A stretch of DNA of 64,000 bases from DASVCN01 sp040905665. GTDB taxonomy: Bacteria; Deinococcota; Deinococci; Deinococcales; Trueperaceae. Numbering within the stretch: position 1 is the stretch's first letter; the number at the start of each line of letters is the position of its first letter. Shown in pieces: positions 41,094 to 49,831 of this stretch. The DNA is taken from contig JBBDRD010000052.1 of assembly GCA_040905665.1 (NCBI GenBank), positions 4,079-68,078 on the forward strand, written 5' to 3'. A program made the translations under genes and the position numbers. The notes under the pieces were generated by a model. That model was not told the origin of the DNA. It ran no database searches and was given only the letters and a program-made list of their open reading frames with translations.

Positions 41094-42296
41094 GTGGGTA
41101 GCGTCCGATTCCAGAACATCACCAAAGAGTTCGGCGACAAGGCGAAGATAACCGCCGTCGACAACTCGAACCTGGAGATTCGCGACGGCGAGTTCACCGT
41201 GCTGGTGGGCCCATCGGGCTGCGGCAAGAGCACCTCTCTGCGGATGATCGCCGGGCTGGAGCGTCCCACCAGCGGCGAGATTTTCATTGGCGACCGCGAG
41301 GTAACCCGACTCCATCCTCGCGCCCGCAATATCGCCATGGTCTTCCAGGACTACGCCCTCTACCCGCATATGACGGTGAAGGAGAACCTCTCCTTCGGCC
41401 TGCGCAACCTGGGGTTCAAGCGCCGCGAGTGGGAGCCGCGCGTGATTGACGCGGCGAAGGTCCTGGGCATCGAACCGCTATTGGGCCGACGGCCGCGTGA
41501 GCTCTCCGGCGGCCAAAGGCAACGCGTCGCCCTGGGACGGGCCATCGTCCGGGAGCCCGAGGTGTTCCTGCTCGACGAGCCGCTCTCCAACCTCGACGCC
41601 AAGTTGCGGGTGCAGATGCGCGTCGAACTGGCCGAGCTGCAACGGCGCCTGGGCACGACCATGGTCTACGTGACGCACGATCAGGAAGAGGCGATGACGC
41701 TGGGCCACCGGATCGTGGTCATGCGCGACGGCCTGATTCAGCAGATGGACACGCCCGAAACGATTTACAACCTGCCCACCAACGCCTTCGTTGCCCGCTT
41801 CATCGGCTCTCCGCCCATGAACCTGTTCGCCGGCGCGCTGCACGAGCGCCAGGGCAAGGTGGTCTTCTCTGGCGTGGACGGCGACTTCGACATCACGCTG
41901 CCGCCGGCCTGGCAACGACCACTGCGCGCCTACGTCGGACGGGAGATCTTCCTGGGGATCCGCCCCGAGAACATCTCCTCTGCTGCCGGCTCAACTGGTG
42001 GAAAGGATTCGCGTCGCGATGCGCACTCAGGCGCGCGCGGAGATTCTCTGAGTGCCGATGATCCCTCTAACCTGTTGGTGAAAGTCAAGGCGACGGCTGT
42101 CGAGATGCTGGGCCCGCAAAAGCTGGCCTATTTCAAGGTGGGTAAGGAGTTGGCGGTCGCCTCGCTTGCGCCCGACCACCCCGCCCGCGCCACCGACGAG
42201 ATCGAAACGGTGTGGAACGGCCACAAGCTGCATGTCTTCGACGGCGAGACCGAAGAGCGGCTCGACCTGCAGCCGGAAACGGTGAGCGTTCATTAG
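41094..42296 (+). CDS. ABC importer ATPase, MalK/UgpC/MsmK type
   Basis: Encodes 400 residues. The GTG at 41094 begins GSVRFQNITKEFGD, the normal start of the nucleotide-binding domain; upstream in-frame starts overlap the small membrane gene. Walker A VGPSGCGKST, Q-loop FQDYALYPHM, signature LSGGQRQR, Walker B VFLLDEPLSNLDAKL and the switch His in YVTHDQEEAM are all present. The C-terminal OB-fold domain (from about 240) is MalK-like, with a low-complexity insert near residues 295-320. It is the only ATPase of this class in the window and may serve the other MalFG-type pairs as well. Confidence 0.93.
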   Translation: MGSVRFQNITKEFGDKAKITAVDNSNLEIRDGEFTVLVGPSGCGKSTSLRMIAGLERPTSGEIFIGDREVTRLHPRARNIAMVFQDYALYPHMTVKENLSFGLRNLGFKRREWEPRVIDAAKVLGIEPLLGRRPRELSGGQRQRVALGRAIVREPEVFLLDEPLSNLDAKLRVQMRVELAELQRRLGTTMVYVTHDQEEAMTLGHRIVVMRDGLIQQMDTPETIYNLPTNAFVARFIGSPPMNLFAGALHERQGKVVFSGVDGDFDITLPPAWQRPLRAYVGREIFLGIRPENISSAAGSTGGKDSRRDAHSGARGDSLSADDPSNLLVKVKATAVEMLGPQKLAYFKVGKELAVASLAPDHPARATDEIETVWNGHKLHVFDGETEERLDLQPETVSVH

Positions 42297-42329
42297 TGGT
42301 TGTGTTGTCGAGCCGGTCAAGGAGACCGT

Positions 42330-45300
42330 GTGAGTAGCATCATCCTCTCCGAAGCCGAATTGGCACGGGTTCGTTCGCAACTAGAGCGTTTCGAGTGGTA
42401 CCGGGGGATCCTGGAGGGGTATCGGTCGAGGATCGAGGAGCTGATTGCACGTGCCCCGGATATTCCGGTCGTCAAGGGCCGGGCCTTCTACGAGTCGTGC
42501 CCCGATGACAACGCAAGGCTCTCATTCGATCCTTACGCTCCCAGGGATCACATCTGCGAAAGGTGCGGCCGCAACTGGCAGGGGGAGGTCTACGACCTGG
42601 CCTGGGTGCGGCAGTTCCAGGACTGGTTGGGGAAACGGTTGGTGGAGGCGGGAATCCTCTACCGCTTGGAGGGGGATGAACGGTTCGCCCGGTTGGTTCG
42701 TGACTCGCTCGATCACTTCGTGCGGCGTTACCCTGATTATCCTCTGGCCAATAATCTTCTCGGCCCTACCCGCTTGTTTCAGAGTACCTACCTGGAGGCG
42801 TTCTGGCTGGTTGACGTTGTGGCGGCGTACGACCTCACCAGAAATTCCGGGGCTTTTGGCGCGGCCGATCACGCCGGCGTTCGGGATCTTTTCTACGAGT
42901 CATGCTCGGTAATCAGGAGTTACGACGAGGGGCGCAGCAACCGCCAGGCGTTCAACAACGCCGGCATGGGCGCGGTCGCACTGTTGTACGAGGATGAAGA
43001 CCTGGTGCAATACGTGCTCGACGTTCCGCACGGTTTCTCGTTTCACATGCGCGAGTCGCTCCTCGAGGACGGCATTTGGTACGAGGGGGAGAACTACCAT
43101 TTCGCTACCCTCGATCATTCGCTCAACCTGGCCGAGTTGGCGCGACACCGTGGAATCGACTTGTACGAGGGGACCAGCGGTTACGGTTCGCTGCGTCCGA
43201 TGTTCGACGGGCCGTTGAAGGTGATGCTGCCCGACCTGACCTTTCCCTCGCGCAAGGACTCCTGGTTCGGCCGGGGCGTCGGGTACCACAAGGATATTTA
43301 CGAACTGGGTTTCGCCCGCTACGGCGACGAGCGGTTCGGGGGGCTGCTGGCCCACGCTTACTCTCACGGGACGGATCGCCGCGAGTTGGGCTGGCGTTCG
43401 TTTTTGTATCTGGAACCGAAGTTGCCGCAGTTGGACGAGGAAGTGGCCGAGGAGCTGGGCCCAGGTGAGGCGAGCGGCGCGGAGCATGGGCGGCTGCTGA
43501 GCGTGAGCGACTTGCGGGCGACCTCATGCGAGCGCATGCCCGGTACCGGCGTGGCGGTCCTACGCCGAGACTCCGGCGGCGCCTACGCCAGCCTCGAGTA
43601 CGGTCACTACGGTGGCGGTCACGGGCACCCCGACCGGCTGCACCTGACGCTGTTCGCCGATGGCGTCCAGTGGCTCCTCGACCCCGGCACCGGCTGGTAT
43701 CACGTGCCCGAACTGGGCTGGTACCGCTCCACCATCGCGCACAACACGATTTCCGTCGATGGCCGACTGCAAGTTCCGCAAGAGGGCGAGCTGGTCGCAT
43801 TCGGTGACGCGGGCGATTTTCAGGTTGCGCAGGCGCGGGTCAAGGGGCTGGCGGATGGCGTTACAGCGCGGCGGACGCTCTGCCTGGGCGACGGATTCCT
43901 GACGGATGTGCTCGATGTAAGTGCGGAGGCGGATCATCAGTTCGATCTGGCGCTGCATACACCGGCGGCAGTAAGCGTTGGGCCACCGGGAGCTGCCGCT
44001 GTCGCGAGTCGGGGCGCTCAGAGCCGGGACGGTCAGACTTGGGCCGGCAGTTCTCGGGAGCCGGCTCACACCGGTTCTCACACGCCTGGCCCCGCCGGTT
44101 CTCCACAGCACGATCTGGGCAACCGCGACGGATACGAGTTCCTATCGCGTGTCGAGGCTTTGCCGGCCGGTTCGGTCGACCTGACCGCTTCAGCAGACGG
44201 CAGGACCATGCGCATCGTCCAGCTCACCGCTGCCGCGACCGTGACTGCAACCGACACCTCACCTTCAACCTCAAACATCGAGGTGTTCACAGCACGAGCT
44301 CCCGGCATTCCCTTGCGGGAAGATTCTCCACTCTCCTCTCTCGTATCCCGCAGTCGGGGCCGCCGAGTTCGCTTCGTTACGGCTTATCTATGGGGCGCGA
44401 GGCAACAGCAGGCGTCGCTTGGCATTGAGGGTGACGGAGTGTTGCTTCAAGACTCGCCACTGCAAGAGTCGTCGCTTCAGGACTCGTCACTGCAAGGCGA
44501 TGGCGACCGCTCCTATCGGTTCCTGATCGACGACTCCGATGGTGTGGCTGTTAGCGCTTCCGATGCGGTTGGGGTTGAACGACTTGCCTGGTTCGGCCGA
44601 CGCAATGCTGAGTTGGGCGGCGTTACTCTTCGTGCCGATCGGCCTCTCGCCGCCGCCTCTTTCGTGCGTGCTGACGGTGGAGCCACGTTCGAGGTATCGC
44701 TCCCTCGGGAGTTTGGCGCTCTTTCGATCAGCGGTCTCGAGGCCTCCGAAATAATCGGCCTCCCTGACGGGAGCGACTTTCAACGGGACCAGCAGGGGAT
44801 GAGGTTTACGCAGGCGAGCGGGACAGCCTCATGGCTCGACTCGCAGGAGACCCTCACTCTCTTCGCCGGCTGCACGAACACCTTCACTTTCAACTCGAGA
44901 ACGTACGGCGGAGCGGCCGCCGAGCAGGAGGTCGAGCCAAAGAATGCGCCGAAGGTCGAGCCGGCGGTCGATCTTCCCTCGGCATGGAAGGTGACCTCAC
45001 TCGAGGAGTACGAGCCGGGACGTTGGCAGATGACGATCGACCTGCCAGCGGTACCGGCCGACATCTCCGGAACTTTTGTCCTGGACGCGAGCGCCCACCG
45101 CACCTCGGTCCCCTACCGTATCGTTCCGCCGATCACCACGGTCTGGCGCATCGACTCCGTGGACGGCGTCCCCTGCCTGACGCTCGAGGTGAGCGACAAG
45201 CGCGGGCAGGGTGGGGCCGTAGGCGTGGAGATCGAGGCGCCGTGGCTCGAGCCGGGTGTTCACACACGTAGGATCGAGCTCCCACCCGGTGGACGGGCCG

Positions 45301-46214
45301 GCATTCGGTTGCCCTTGCCGCTAGAGGGGCCCGGCGATGTGTCAGCCCGTCCGGTTGGGATAGCGGCTGACGGCGGGTCGCGTGACGGCTCTTCGTCCGC
45401 CAATGCCGACGACCTGACGACCGCGGGCGAGACAAGGCTTCCTCACAGCGCCGCCGATGGTGCTTGGCAACTGCCTGGCGCCGTTGACCTCTTCGGCGAG
45501 TATGCCGTTTCGGCAAAACTGACACTGTTCGACTTCGTCGGAATCACGAAATCAAAGCTCCCTCTCTATTGGTGTTTGCCTACCACGGCCGCCGAACAGA
45601 ACCTCCTCCGCCTCTCCGACGCCAAACAGGCCCTCTGGTCCGACCGAAGCTGGCGTGACGAAGCCGACGCCTCGGCACAAGCCTCACTCACCTGGTGCGA
45701 AGAGGGCCTCCAACTCACCTGCCTCGTTCGTGACGACGTGCATGTGAGCGACGCCAACAAGGACGACCTCTACGAAAACGACTCGCTGCAGATCTATTTT
45801 GACTTCCGGAAGAACCACCACGGCGACCGGAGCTTCTCAGCGGGAGTGGCCGCCTACATCTTGGCGCCGTCGGCCGACAAGCGCTCGCTAAAGGTAGTGC
45901 CCATCGCGGGCAACCGCGAGATCTCGAATCGCGGGGCACGTGCCGCCTGGTTCTCGGCAGATGACGTCGAGACGAGCTGCGAACCAACGAGCGACGGCTA
46001 TCGGGTTGACGTGTTCTTCCCCTATTCCAGCCTCGCTGTCGCTCCCCTGAAACGGGGCGACGTCATCGGCTTCGACTTAGCGCTATCGGACAACGACGGC
46101 ACCTGGTACCGCAGCACGATGCTCCTGTGGAGCGGTTCGCGTGGCCGGCGCTGCTATATCCGTGGGTCCTACCATGACCCACAAGAGTTCGGCTGGCTCA
46201 TCGTGAGCGGGTAG
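42330..46214 (+). CDS. Giant heparinase-II/III-like polysaccharide lyase with CBM9-like C-terminus
   Basis: Encodes 1294 residues; AAGGAG stands five bases before the GTG. The N-terminal 400 residues form an alpha-toroid-like region (NRQAFNNAGMGAVALL, YEGENYHFATLDHSLNLAEL). The Hepar_II_III core near residues 410-480 shows YGGGHGHPDRLHLTLF, LLDPGTGWYHVPELGW and YRSTIAHNTISVDG. Long beta-rich regions follow, and residues about 1050-1290 resemble CBM9-like sugar-binding domains (ENDSLQIYFDFRK, YRVDVFFPYSSL, IGFDLALSDNDG). No signal peptide is visible, so it may act in the cytoplasm on imported oligosaccharides. Several disordered inserts (about 550-590, 705-725, 1010-1050) interrupt it. It probably cleaves uronate-containing glycans by beta-elimination. 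Confidence 0.78.
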   Translation: MSSIILSEAELARVRSQLERFEWYRGILEGYRSRIEELIARAPDIPVVKGRAFYESCPDDNARLSFDPYAPRDHICERCGRNWQGEVYDLAWVRQFQDWLGKRLVEAGILYRLEGDERFARLVRDSLDHFVRRYPDYPLANNLLGPTRLFQSTYLEAFWLVDVVAAYDLTRNSGAFGAADHAGVRDLFYESCSVIRSYDEGRSNRQAFNNAGMGAVALLYEDEDLVQYVLDVPHGFSFHMRESLLEDGIWYEGENYHFATLDHSLNLAELARHRGIDLYEGTSGYGSLRPMFDGPLKVMLPDLTFPSRKDSWFGRGVGYHKDIYELGFARYGDERFGGLLAHAYSHGTDRRELGWRSFLYLEPKLPQLDEEVAEELGPGEASGAEHGRLLSVSDLRATSCERMPGTGVAVLRRDSGGAYASLEYGHYGGGHGHPDRLHLTLFADGVQWLLDPGTGWYHVPELGWYRSTIAHNTISVDGRLQVPQEGELVAFGDAGDFQVAQARVKGLADGVTARRTLCLGDGFLTDVLDVSAEADHQFDLALHTPAAVSVGPPGAAAVASRGAQSRDGQTWAGSSREPAHTGSHTPGPAGSPQHDLGNRDGYEFLSRVEALPAGSVDLTASADGRTMRIVQLTAAATVTATDTSPSTSNIEVFTARAPGIPLREDSPLSSLVSRSRGRRVRFVTAYLWGARQQQASLGIEGDGVLLQDSPLQESSLQDSSLQGDGDRSYRFLIDDSDGVAVSASDAVGVERLAWFGRRNAELGGVTLRADRPLAAASFVRADGGATFEVSLPREFGALSISGLEASEIIGLPDGSDFQRDQQGMRFTQASGTASWLDSQETLTLFAGCTNTFTFNSRTYGGAAAEQEVEPKNAPKVEPAVDLPSAWKVTSLEEYEPGRWQMTIDLPAVPADISGTFVLDASAHRTSVPYRIVPPITTVWRIDSVDGVPCLTLEVSDKRGQGGAVGVEIEAPWLEPGVHTRRIELPPGGRAGIRLPLPLEGPGDVSARPVGIAADGGSRDGSSSANADDLTTAGETRLPHSAADGAWQLPGAVDLFGEYAVSAKLTLFDFVGITKSKLPLYWCLPTTAAEQNLLRLSDAKQALWSDRSWRDEADASAQASLTWCEEGLQLTCLVRDDVHVSDANKDDLYENDSLQIYFDFRKNHHGDRSFSAGVAAYILAPSADKRSLKVVPIAGNREISNRGARAAWFSADDVETSCEPTSDGYRVDVFFPYSSLAVAPLKRGDVIGFDLALSDNDGTWYRSTMLLWSGSRGRRCYIRGSYHDPQEFGWLIVSG
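44445..44498 (+). repeat. In-frame 15-bp repeat in the lyase gene
   Basis: Three and a half diverged 15-base units alternate CTTCARGACTCG and CTGCAAGAGTCG forms and encode LQDSP-LQESS-LQDSS-LQG. They lie in a low-complexity insert of the heparinase-like protein. Confidence 0.75.
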
Positions 46215-46220
46215 GACCGA

Positions 46221-46538
46221 TTACCGGCTCAGTTCTGCGCTTGGATCTCCCAACACCCTGACATCGGAGAGATCAACGCTTTGGCTGGCATGCCAAACAT
46301 CGTAGTTCTGCTGCATATCGAGCCACAATCCTACGGATGTCCCCAGCGCCTTGGAAAGACGGAGAGCCATCTCGGCTGTCACCCGTGCATGCCCGTTAAC
46401 CACGATTGAGAGGTGTTTGCGTGATACCCCTAACGCCTTCGCCGCGGCTGTCACCGAGAGACCAAGCGGCTCCAGATGAAGTTCTTTCAGAACTTCCCCG
46501 GGGTGTGCGGGATTGTGCATCGGCTTGAGGTTATTCAT
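46221..46538 (-). CDS. higA: HigA-type antitoxin
   Basis: Encodes 105 residues. The N-terminus NPAHPGEVLKELHLEPLGLS and the HTH VTAAAKALGVSRKHLSIVVNG are diagnostic of HigA antitoxins, and LGTSVGLWLDMQQNYDVWHA completes the family pattern. It follows the toxin gene by 12 bases, the usual HigBA order. It binds and neutralises HigB and represses the shared promoter. It is convergent with the lyase gene, six bases apart. Confidence 0.93.
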   Translation of the reverse strand: MNNLKPMHNPAHPGEVLKELHLEPLGLSVTAAAKALGVSRKHLSIVVNGHARVTAEMALRLSKALGTSVGLWLDMQQNYDVWHASQSVDLSDVRVLGDPSAELSR

Positions 46539-46550
46539 GACCCGCCTCCG

Positions 46551-46829
46551 TCAGTGATAATCGAGATAGCCAACATCAAAGACATCCTCGTTAGCAAAGC
46601 GGAAGATTATCCGCCAATTCCCAGTAACTCTTACGGCCCAAAACCCCTCTTGCACGCCTATAAGCGGGTGTAGTCGTAAGCCCGGGAAGTCCATGTCGTG
46701 CGGTCCGCGAGCGACCTCGAGCAGCGTAAGAATCGCCTGCAAACGCTTTACTTGGTCCGGGGGCACTTTGGACGTGTCACCCAACTGATGGAACCGCCGC
46801 AAGCCCTTGTGCCGAATCGACCTGATCAC
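46551..46829 (-). CDS. higB: HigB-type mRNA-cleaving toxin (RelE fold)
   Basis: Encodes 92 residues from GTG. The sequence has RHKGLRRFHQLGDTSKV, the RLQAILTLLEVA helix, LHPLIGVQEGFWAVRVTGNW and RIIFRFANEDVFDVGYLDYH, matching HigB toxins, which cut mRNA on the ribosome. Conserved Arg, Trp and the C-terminal DYH are present, so it looks intact. A near-consensus promoter lies just upstream. Confidence 0.93.
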   Translation of the reverse strand: MIRSIRHKGLRRFHQLGDTSKVPPDQVKRLQAILTLLEVARGPHDMDFPGLRLHPLIGVQEGFWAVRVTGNWRIIFRFANEDVFDVGYLDYH

Positions 46830-46859
46830 CGTGTGAGGATACAGAGCACCGCCCTCAAT

Positions 46860-46888
46860 ATTGTAACCATCTTGGTAACACTAGTCAA
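46860..46888 (-). promoter_or_regulatory. Promoter of higBA with internal imperfect palindrome
   Basis: On the minus strand TTGACT (46883-46888), 17 bases, TACAAT (46860-46865), each one base from consensus. The spacer and -10 contain GTTACCAAGATGGTTAC, an imperfect inverted repeat, a fitting place for HigA binding. The bases from here to 47087 show no gene. Confidence 0.7.
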
Positions 46889-47087
46889 TCTTCAGGCTAT
46901 CGCCTATAGAATCGAGCGCCCGCCCTACCCCATCTCCCTCGGCAACTGCTCTCCCCGGACGCAGGTTATTCTCGATCCTGGAACTCCCGTGTAGGCGGCT
47001 CCCGTGCCCAATTGGCATGGATCGTAGATCGTTCTGGACGAAAAGCCGCACCCAGTCGGGCAGTATTCGCGAGGAGACATTCAAGGC

Positions 47088-47627
47088 ATGACCCTCTACG
47101 AAAATTCCTTTCCGAAAAGCGACGAGGACAGGCACGCTATCTGGACGCTGATGGTGGAGCGCGACATCGAAGCATTTGTGTCACGGGACTGGAGCATGGT
47201 GAAGGCGGACTTCCTTGCCGACGGGTTCTTCGGAATAGATGCCGGCCAACGGGACCAGCTCGATTCCTGGCGCCTCTCTTTCCCACGGCTTGCCGATTAT
47301 CGCGCGGCCTGGTTGGAGCAGGCTTCGCTAACGTTCGCCATTGCTGACCGGGAAGAAATTCGCTCCGGCTTGATCGGCGCCATGACAATGCGCGACATCG
47401 AGGTGAGTGGCGAGAGTGCCTTGGCCCACAAGAAGCTCGACGGAGAGATCTTGCTGCGAGACGGCACCCGCAAACAACTTCGTTGGCAGTCCCTCTTCCA
47501 CTGCAGAAAGGCGGCCGGCCAGTGGAAGATCACCAGCTTCATCGGCTATCTACCCAACCCGGTAGGCGGTGCAATTGGCGGTGCAGACGGCGACACTCGG
47601 CCGGATGCGCCGGGGAGGACCCCATGA
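47088..47627 (+). CDS. Unknown protein, possibly NTF2/SnoaL-like
   Basis: Encodes 179 residues. GAGGAG is 11 bases before the ATG. The N-terminal RHAIWTLMVERDIEAFVSRDWSMVKADF and later RDGTRKQLRWQSLFHCRK plus GQWKITSFIGYLP recall small NTF2-like proteins (a helix pair then a curved sheet). No signal peptide or catalytic motif is seen. Its stop is 13 bases before the sugar dehydrogenase gene, so it may be the first gene of that operon. The C-terminal tail is Gly/Pro-rich. Confidence 0.65.
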   Translation: MTLYENSFPKSDEDRHAIWTLMVERDIEAFVSRDWSMVKADFLADGFFGIDAGQRDQLDSWRLSFPRLADYRAAWLEQASLTFAIADREEIRSGLIGAMTMRDIEVSGESALAHKKLDGEILLRDGTRKQLRWQSLFHCRKAAGQWKITSFIGYLPNPVGGAIGGADGDTRPDAPGRTP

Positions 47628-47640
47628 CTGTAGGGACAAC

Positions 47641-48573
47641 GTGAACGTCGGGATAATCGGCATCTGTGGTTTCGGACGGTTTCATGCCGAAGCGTTTGAA
47701 AAACTCGGCTGGAACGTGATTGCCGCCGCCGACCGCTCCGAGGAGCTCCTGACGGTGGCCGAGCGTTTCGGGGCCACGCCCTACCGGCACTATCAGGAAC
47801 TCCTCGAGCGTAGCGACCTCGACGCACTCTCGGTCAGCCTACCGCCGCAGTTCCACCCCGAGGTGGTTCGGGCGGCGACGGCAAAGGGTCTGCCGGTCTT
47901 CTGCGAGAAGCCAGTTGCGCCGTCGGCCCATGAAGCGGAGGCGCTCGTCGAGTCGGTGGGTCTCGACGCCCGGGTCGCCGTGGGTTTCTCGTTCCGCCAT
48001 GACGCCGGCTATCAGAGGCTGCGCGAGTTGATTCGCGACGGCCAGCTGGGCCGAGTGCGGTCGGTGCTCGCGCGCAAGTGCTGGGCCACGAGGACGCCGT
48101 GGCGGCTAAAGCAGGGCGGCGGGGCAGTCTTCGTTAAGGATATCCACTACTTTGACCTAATCCCCTGGCTGCTGGACGCTCAGCCCCGTGCGCTGTGCGC
48201 CTACGGCGGAAGCTTCTACCATCAGGGGGAGGTCGAGGACAGCTACCAGCTGCTGCTGGACTTCCCCAGCGGCGCCACCTTTCACCTCGATAGCGCCTGG
48301 TGGACCTTACCGCTCTCGGTGAGCCACTTCGAGGTGGTTGGTGACCGGGCTCGAGCCGTGATGGAGGAAGGCGCCATCCGCATCGAGGGGGAGAACGCGA
48401 GGGTCGAACGCCCACAGGGGGAACCGATGGTATTGGCTGAGATACGCGCCTTCGTCGACTGGCTAGCTGGAACCGGGGAGCAGCCCCCCGGCCTCACCGA
48501 GTCGCTGCAAGCGAACCGTCTGGCGCAGCGGGTGAGCGACGCGTTGCGCGCGAAGGAGATTACCGATGGATAG
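47641..48573 (+). CDS. Gfo/Idh/MocA-family sugar dehydrogenase
   Basis: Encodes 310 residues. TAGGGA precedes the GTG at 47641. The Rossmann motif is GIIGICGFGRFHAEAF, the family motif CEKPVA carries the conserved Lys near residue 91, and the C-terminal sheet has KDIHYFDLIPWLLDA. Members oxidise a hydroxyl of a sugar or inositol using NAD(P). It overlaps a DegT-type aminotransferase gene by eight bases, so an oxidation-transamination pair making an amino sugar is likely. Confidence 0.86.
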   Translation: MNVGIIGICGFGRFHAEAFEKLGWNVIAAADRSEELLTVAERFGATPYRHYQELLERSDLDALSVSLPPQFHPEVVRAATAKGLPVFCEKPVAPSAHEAEALVESVGLDARVAVGFSFRHDAGYQRLRELIRDGQLGRVRSVLARKCWATRTPWRLKQGGGAVFVKDIHYFDLIPWLLDAQPRALCAYGGSFYHQGEVEDSYQLLLDFPSGATFHLDSAWWTLPLSVSHFEVVGDRARAVMEEGAIRIEGENARVERPQGEPMVLAEIRAFVDWLAGTGEQPPGLTESLQANRLAQRVSDALRAKEITDG

Positions 48574-49831
48574 GCCGGCGCTGCTGGGCGGAGGGGCCGT
48601 GACCCGGGAGGACTCCTGGCCGCGCTGGCCGCAGTGGGACGATTGCGAGGCCAGTGCTTTGCAGGAGGTCCTGGAGAGCGGCCGTTGGCAGTCCGGGCCG
48701 CAGGTCGAGGCGTTCGAGCGGGAGTTTGCCGGCAGCCACGGTGCGGCGGAGGCGATCTGCGTCACCAACGGAACTGCTTCACTCGAGATTGCCCTTAGGG
48801 CCCTCGGGGTAGGGCCGGGCGACGAGGTGATCGTCCCCAGCTACACCTTCGCCGCCACTGCGCTGGCGGTGATGACGGTGGGCGCCCAGCCGGTGTTCGT
48901 CGACGCCGAGCCCGAGACGCTCAACATCGATCCGTCGGCGGTCTGGCAGGGAGTTTCCGAAAGAACCCGCGCTGTCATCCCCGTGCATCTGGGCGGTCAT
49001 CCGGTCGACCTCGACCGGCTTCTCGAGGTGGCACGCTCTCATTCGCTGGCCGTAATAGAGGATGCAGCCCACGCCCACGGCGCGGAGTGGCGCGGCACTC
49101 GCATTGGAGCGGCAGGGGAGTGTGCCTCTTTTTCCTTCCAGACGGGCAAGAGCATGACATCGGGCGACGGCGGATGCATAACGACTGACAGTGCTGAACT
49201 TGCTGAGGTTATCCGCTCGCTCAGCAACTTCGGACGTTCGAGAACGGGCGAGCTCGAGCGGGTAGGCAGCAATAACCGCATGACCGAGTTTCAGGCGGCC
49301 ATCCTGCGCTGTTCGCTGCGCCGTCTCGATGAGCAGATCGCGGTGCGTCAGAGCCGGGTGGCGCGGCTCCGTGCCGCTCTGCGGGATATCCCCGGCGTGC
49401 GGGTTGCCGAAACCGACCCGCGTGTAACACGCCATCCGCACTATCAGGTGCTGCTGCACTTCGACCCGCAGCTTTTCGGCCTGAGCAAAGCTGCCGTTCT
49501 GAAGGGGTTGGCGGCCGAGGGGGTGCCGCTCGAAGGCGGCTACGAACCTCTGCACCTCATGCCCCTGTTCCGGCGGGCAATCGACGAGGGCCACGCTCGG
49601 ATGCTCCCCTGCACTGTGAGCGAGAGAGCTGCGGCGCAAGGCGTGCTGTGGCTGAGTTTCCGGATGGCGTTGGCGAGCGAGGATCAGATCGACACGGTGG
49701 CACAGGCGCTCAAGAAGCTGCACCATCACGCAGCGGCTCTGGCTGCATATGCCACGACAGCTGCCGATGCAGCCGCCAAGGCCGACGGCAAAGCGGGCGC
49801 CAAAGCAGGCGCCAAAGCCGACGCCTCGTGA
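48566..49831 (+). CDS. DegT/DnrJ/EryC1/StrS-family sugar aminotransferase
   Basis: Encodes 421 residues. AAGGAG precedes the ATG, which lies inside the end of the dehydrogenase gene. Features: VTNGTASLEIALRALGVGPGDE, PSYTFAATALA, IPVHLGGHPVDLD, VIEDAAHAHGA, and the PLP Lys in FQTGKSMTSGDGG near residue 195. The family aminates keto-sugars. The last 30 residues are an Ala/Lys/Gly low-complexity tail built from a repeated GCCAAAGCAGGC-like unit, not part of the fold. The stop overlaps the next GTG start. Confidence 0.9.
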   Translation: MDRPALLGGGAVTREDSWPRWPQWDDCEASALQEVLESGRWQSGPQVEAFEREFAGSHGAAEAICVTNGTASLEIALRALGVGPGDEVIVPSYTFAATALAVMTVGAQPVFVDAEPETLNIDPSAVWQGVSERTRAVIPVHLGGHPVDLDRLLEVARSHSLAVIEDAAHAHGAEWRGTRIGAAGECASFSFQTGKSMTSGDGGCITTDSAELAEVIRSLSNFGRSRTGELERVGSNNRMTEFQAAILRCSLRRLDEQIAVRQSRVARLRAALRDIPGVRVAETDPRVTRHPHYQVLLHFDPQLFGLSKAAVLKGLAAEGVPLEGGYEPLHLMPLFRRAIDEGHARMLPCTVSERAAAQGVLWLSFRMALASEDQIDTVAQALKKLHHHAAALAAYATTAADAAAKADGKAGAKAGAKADAS

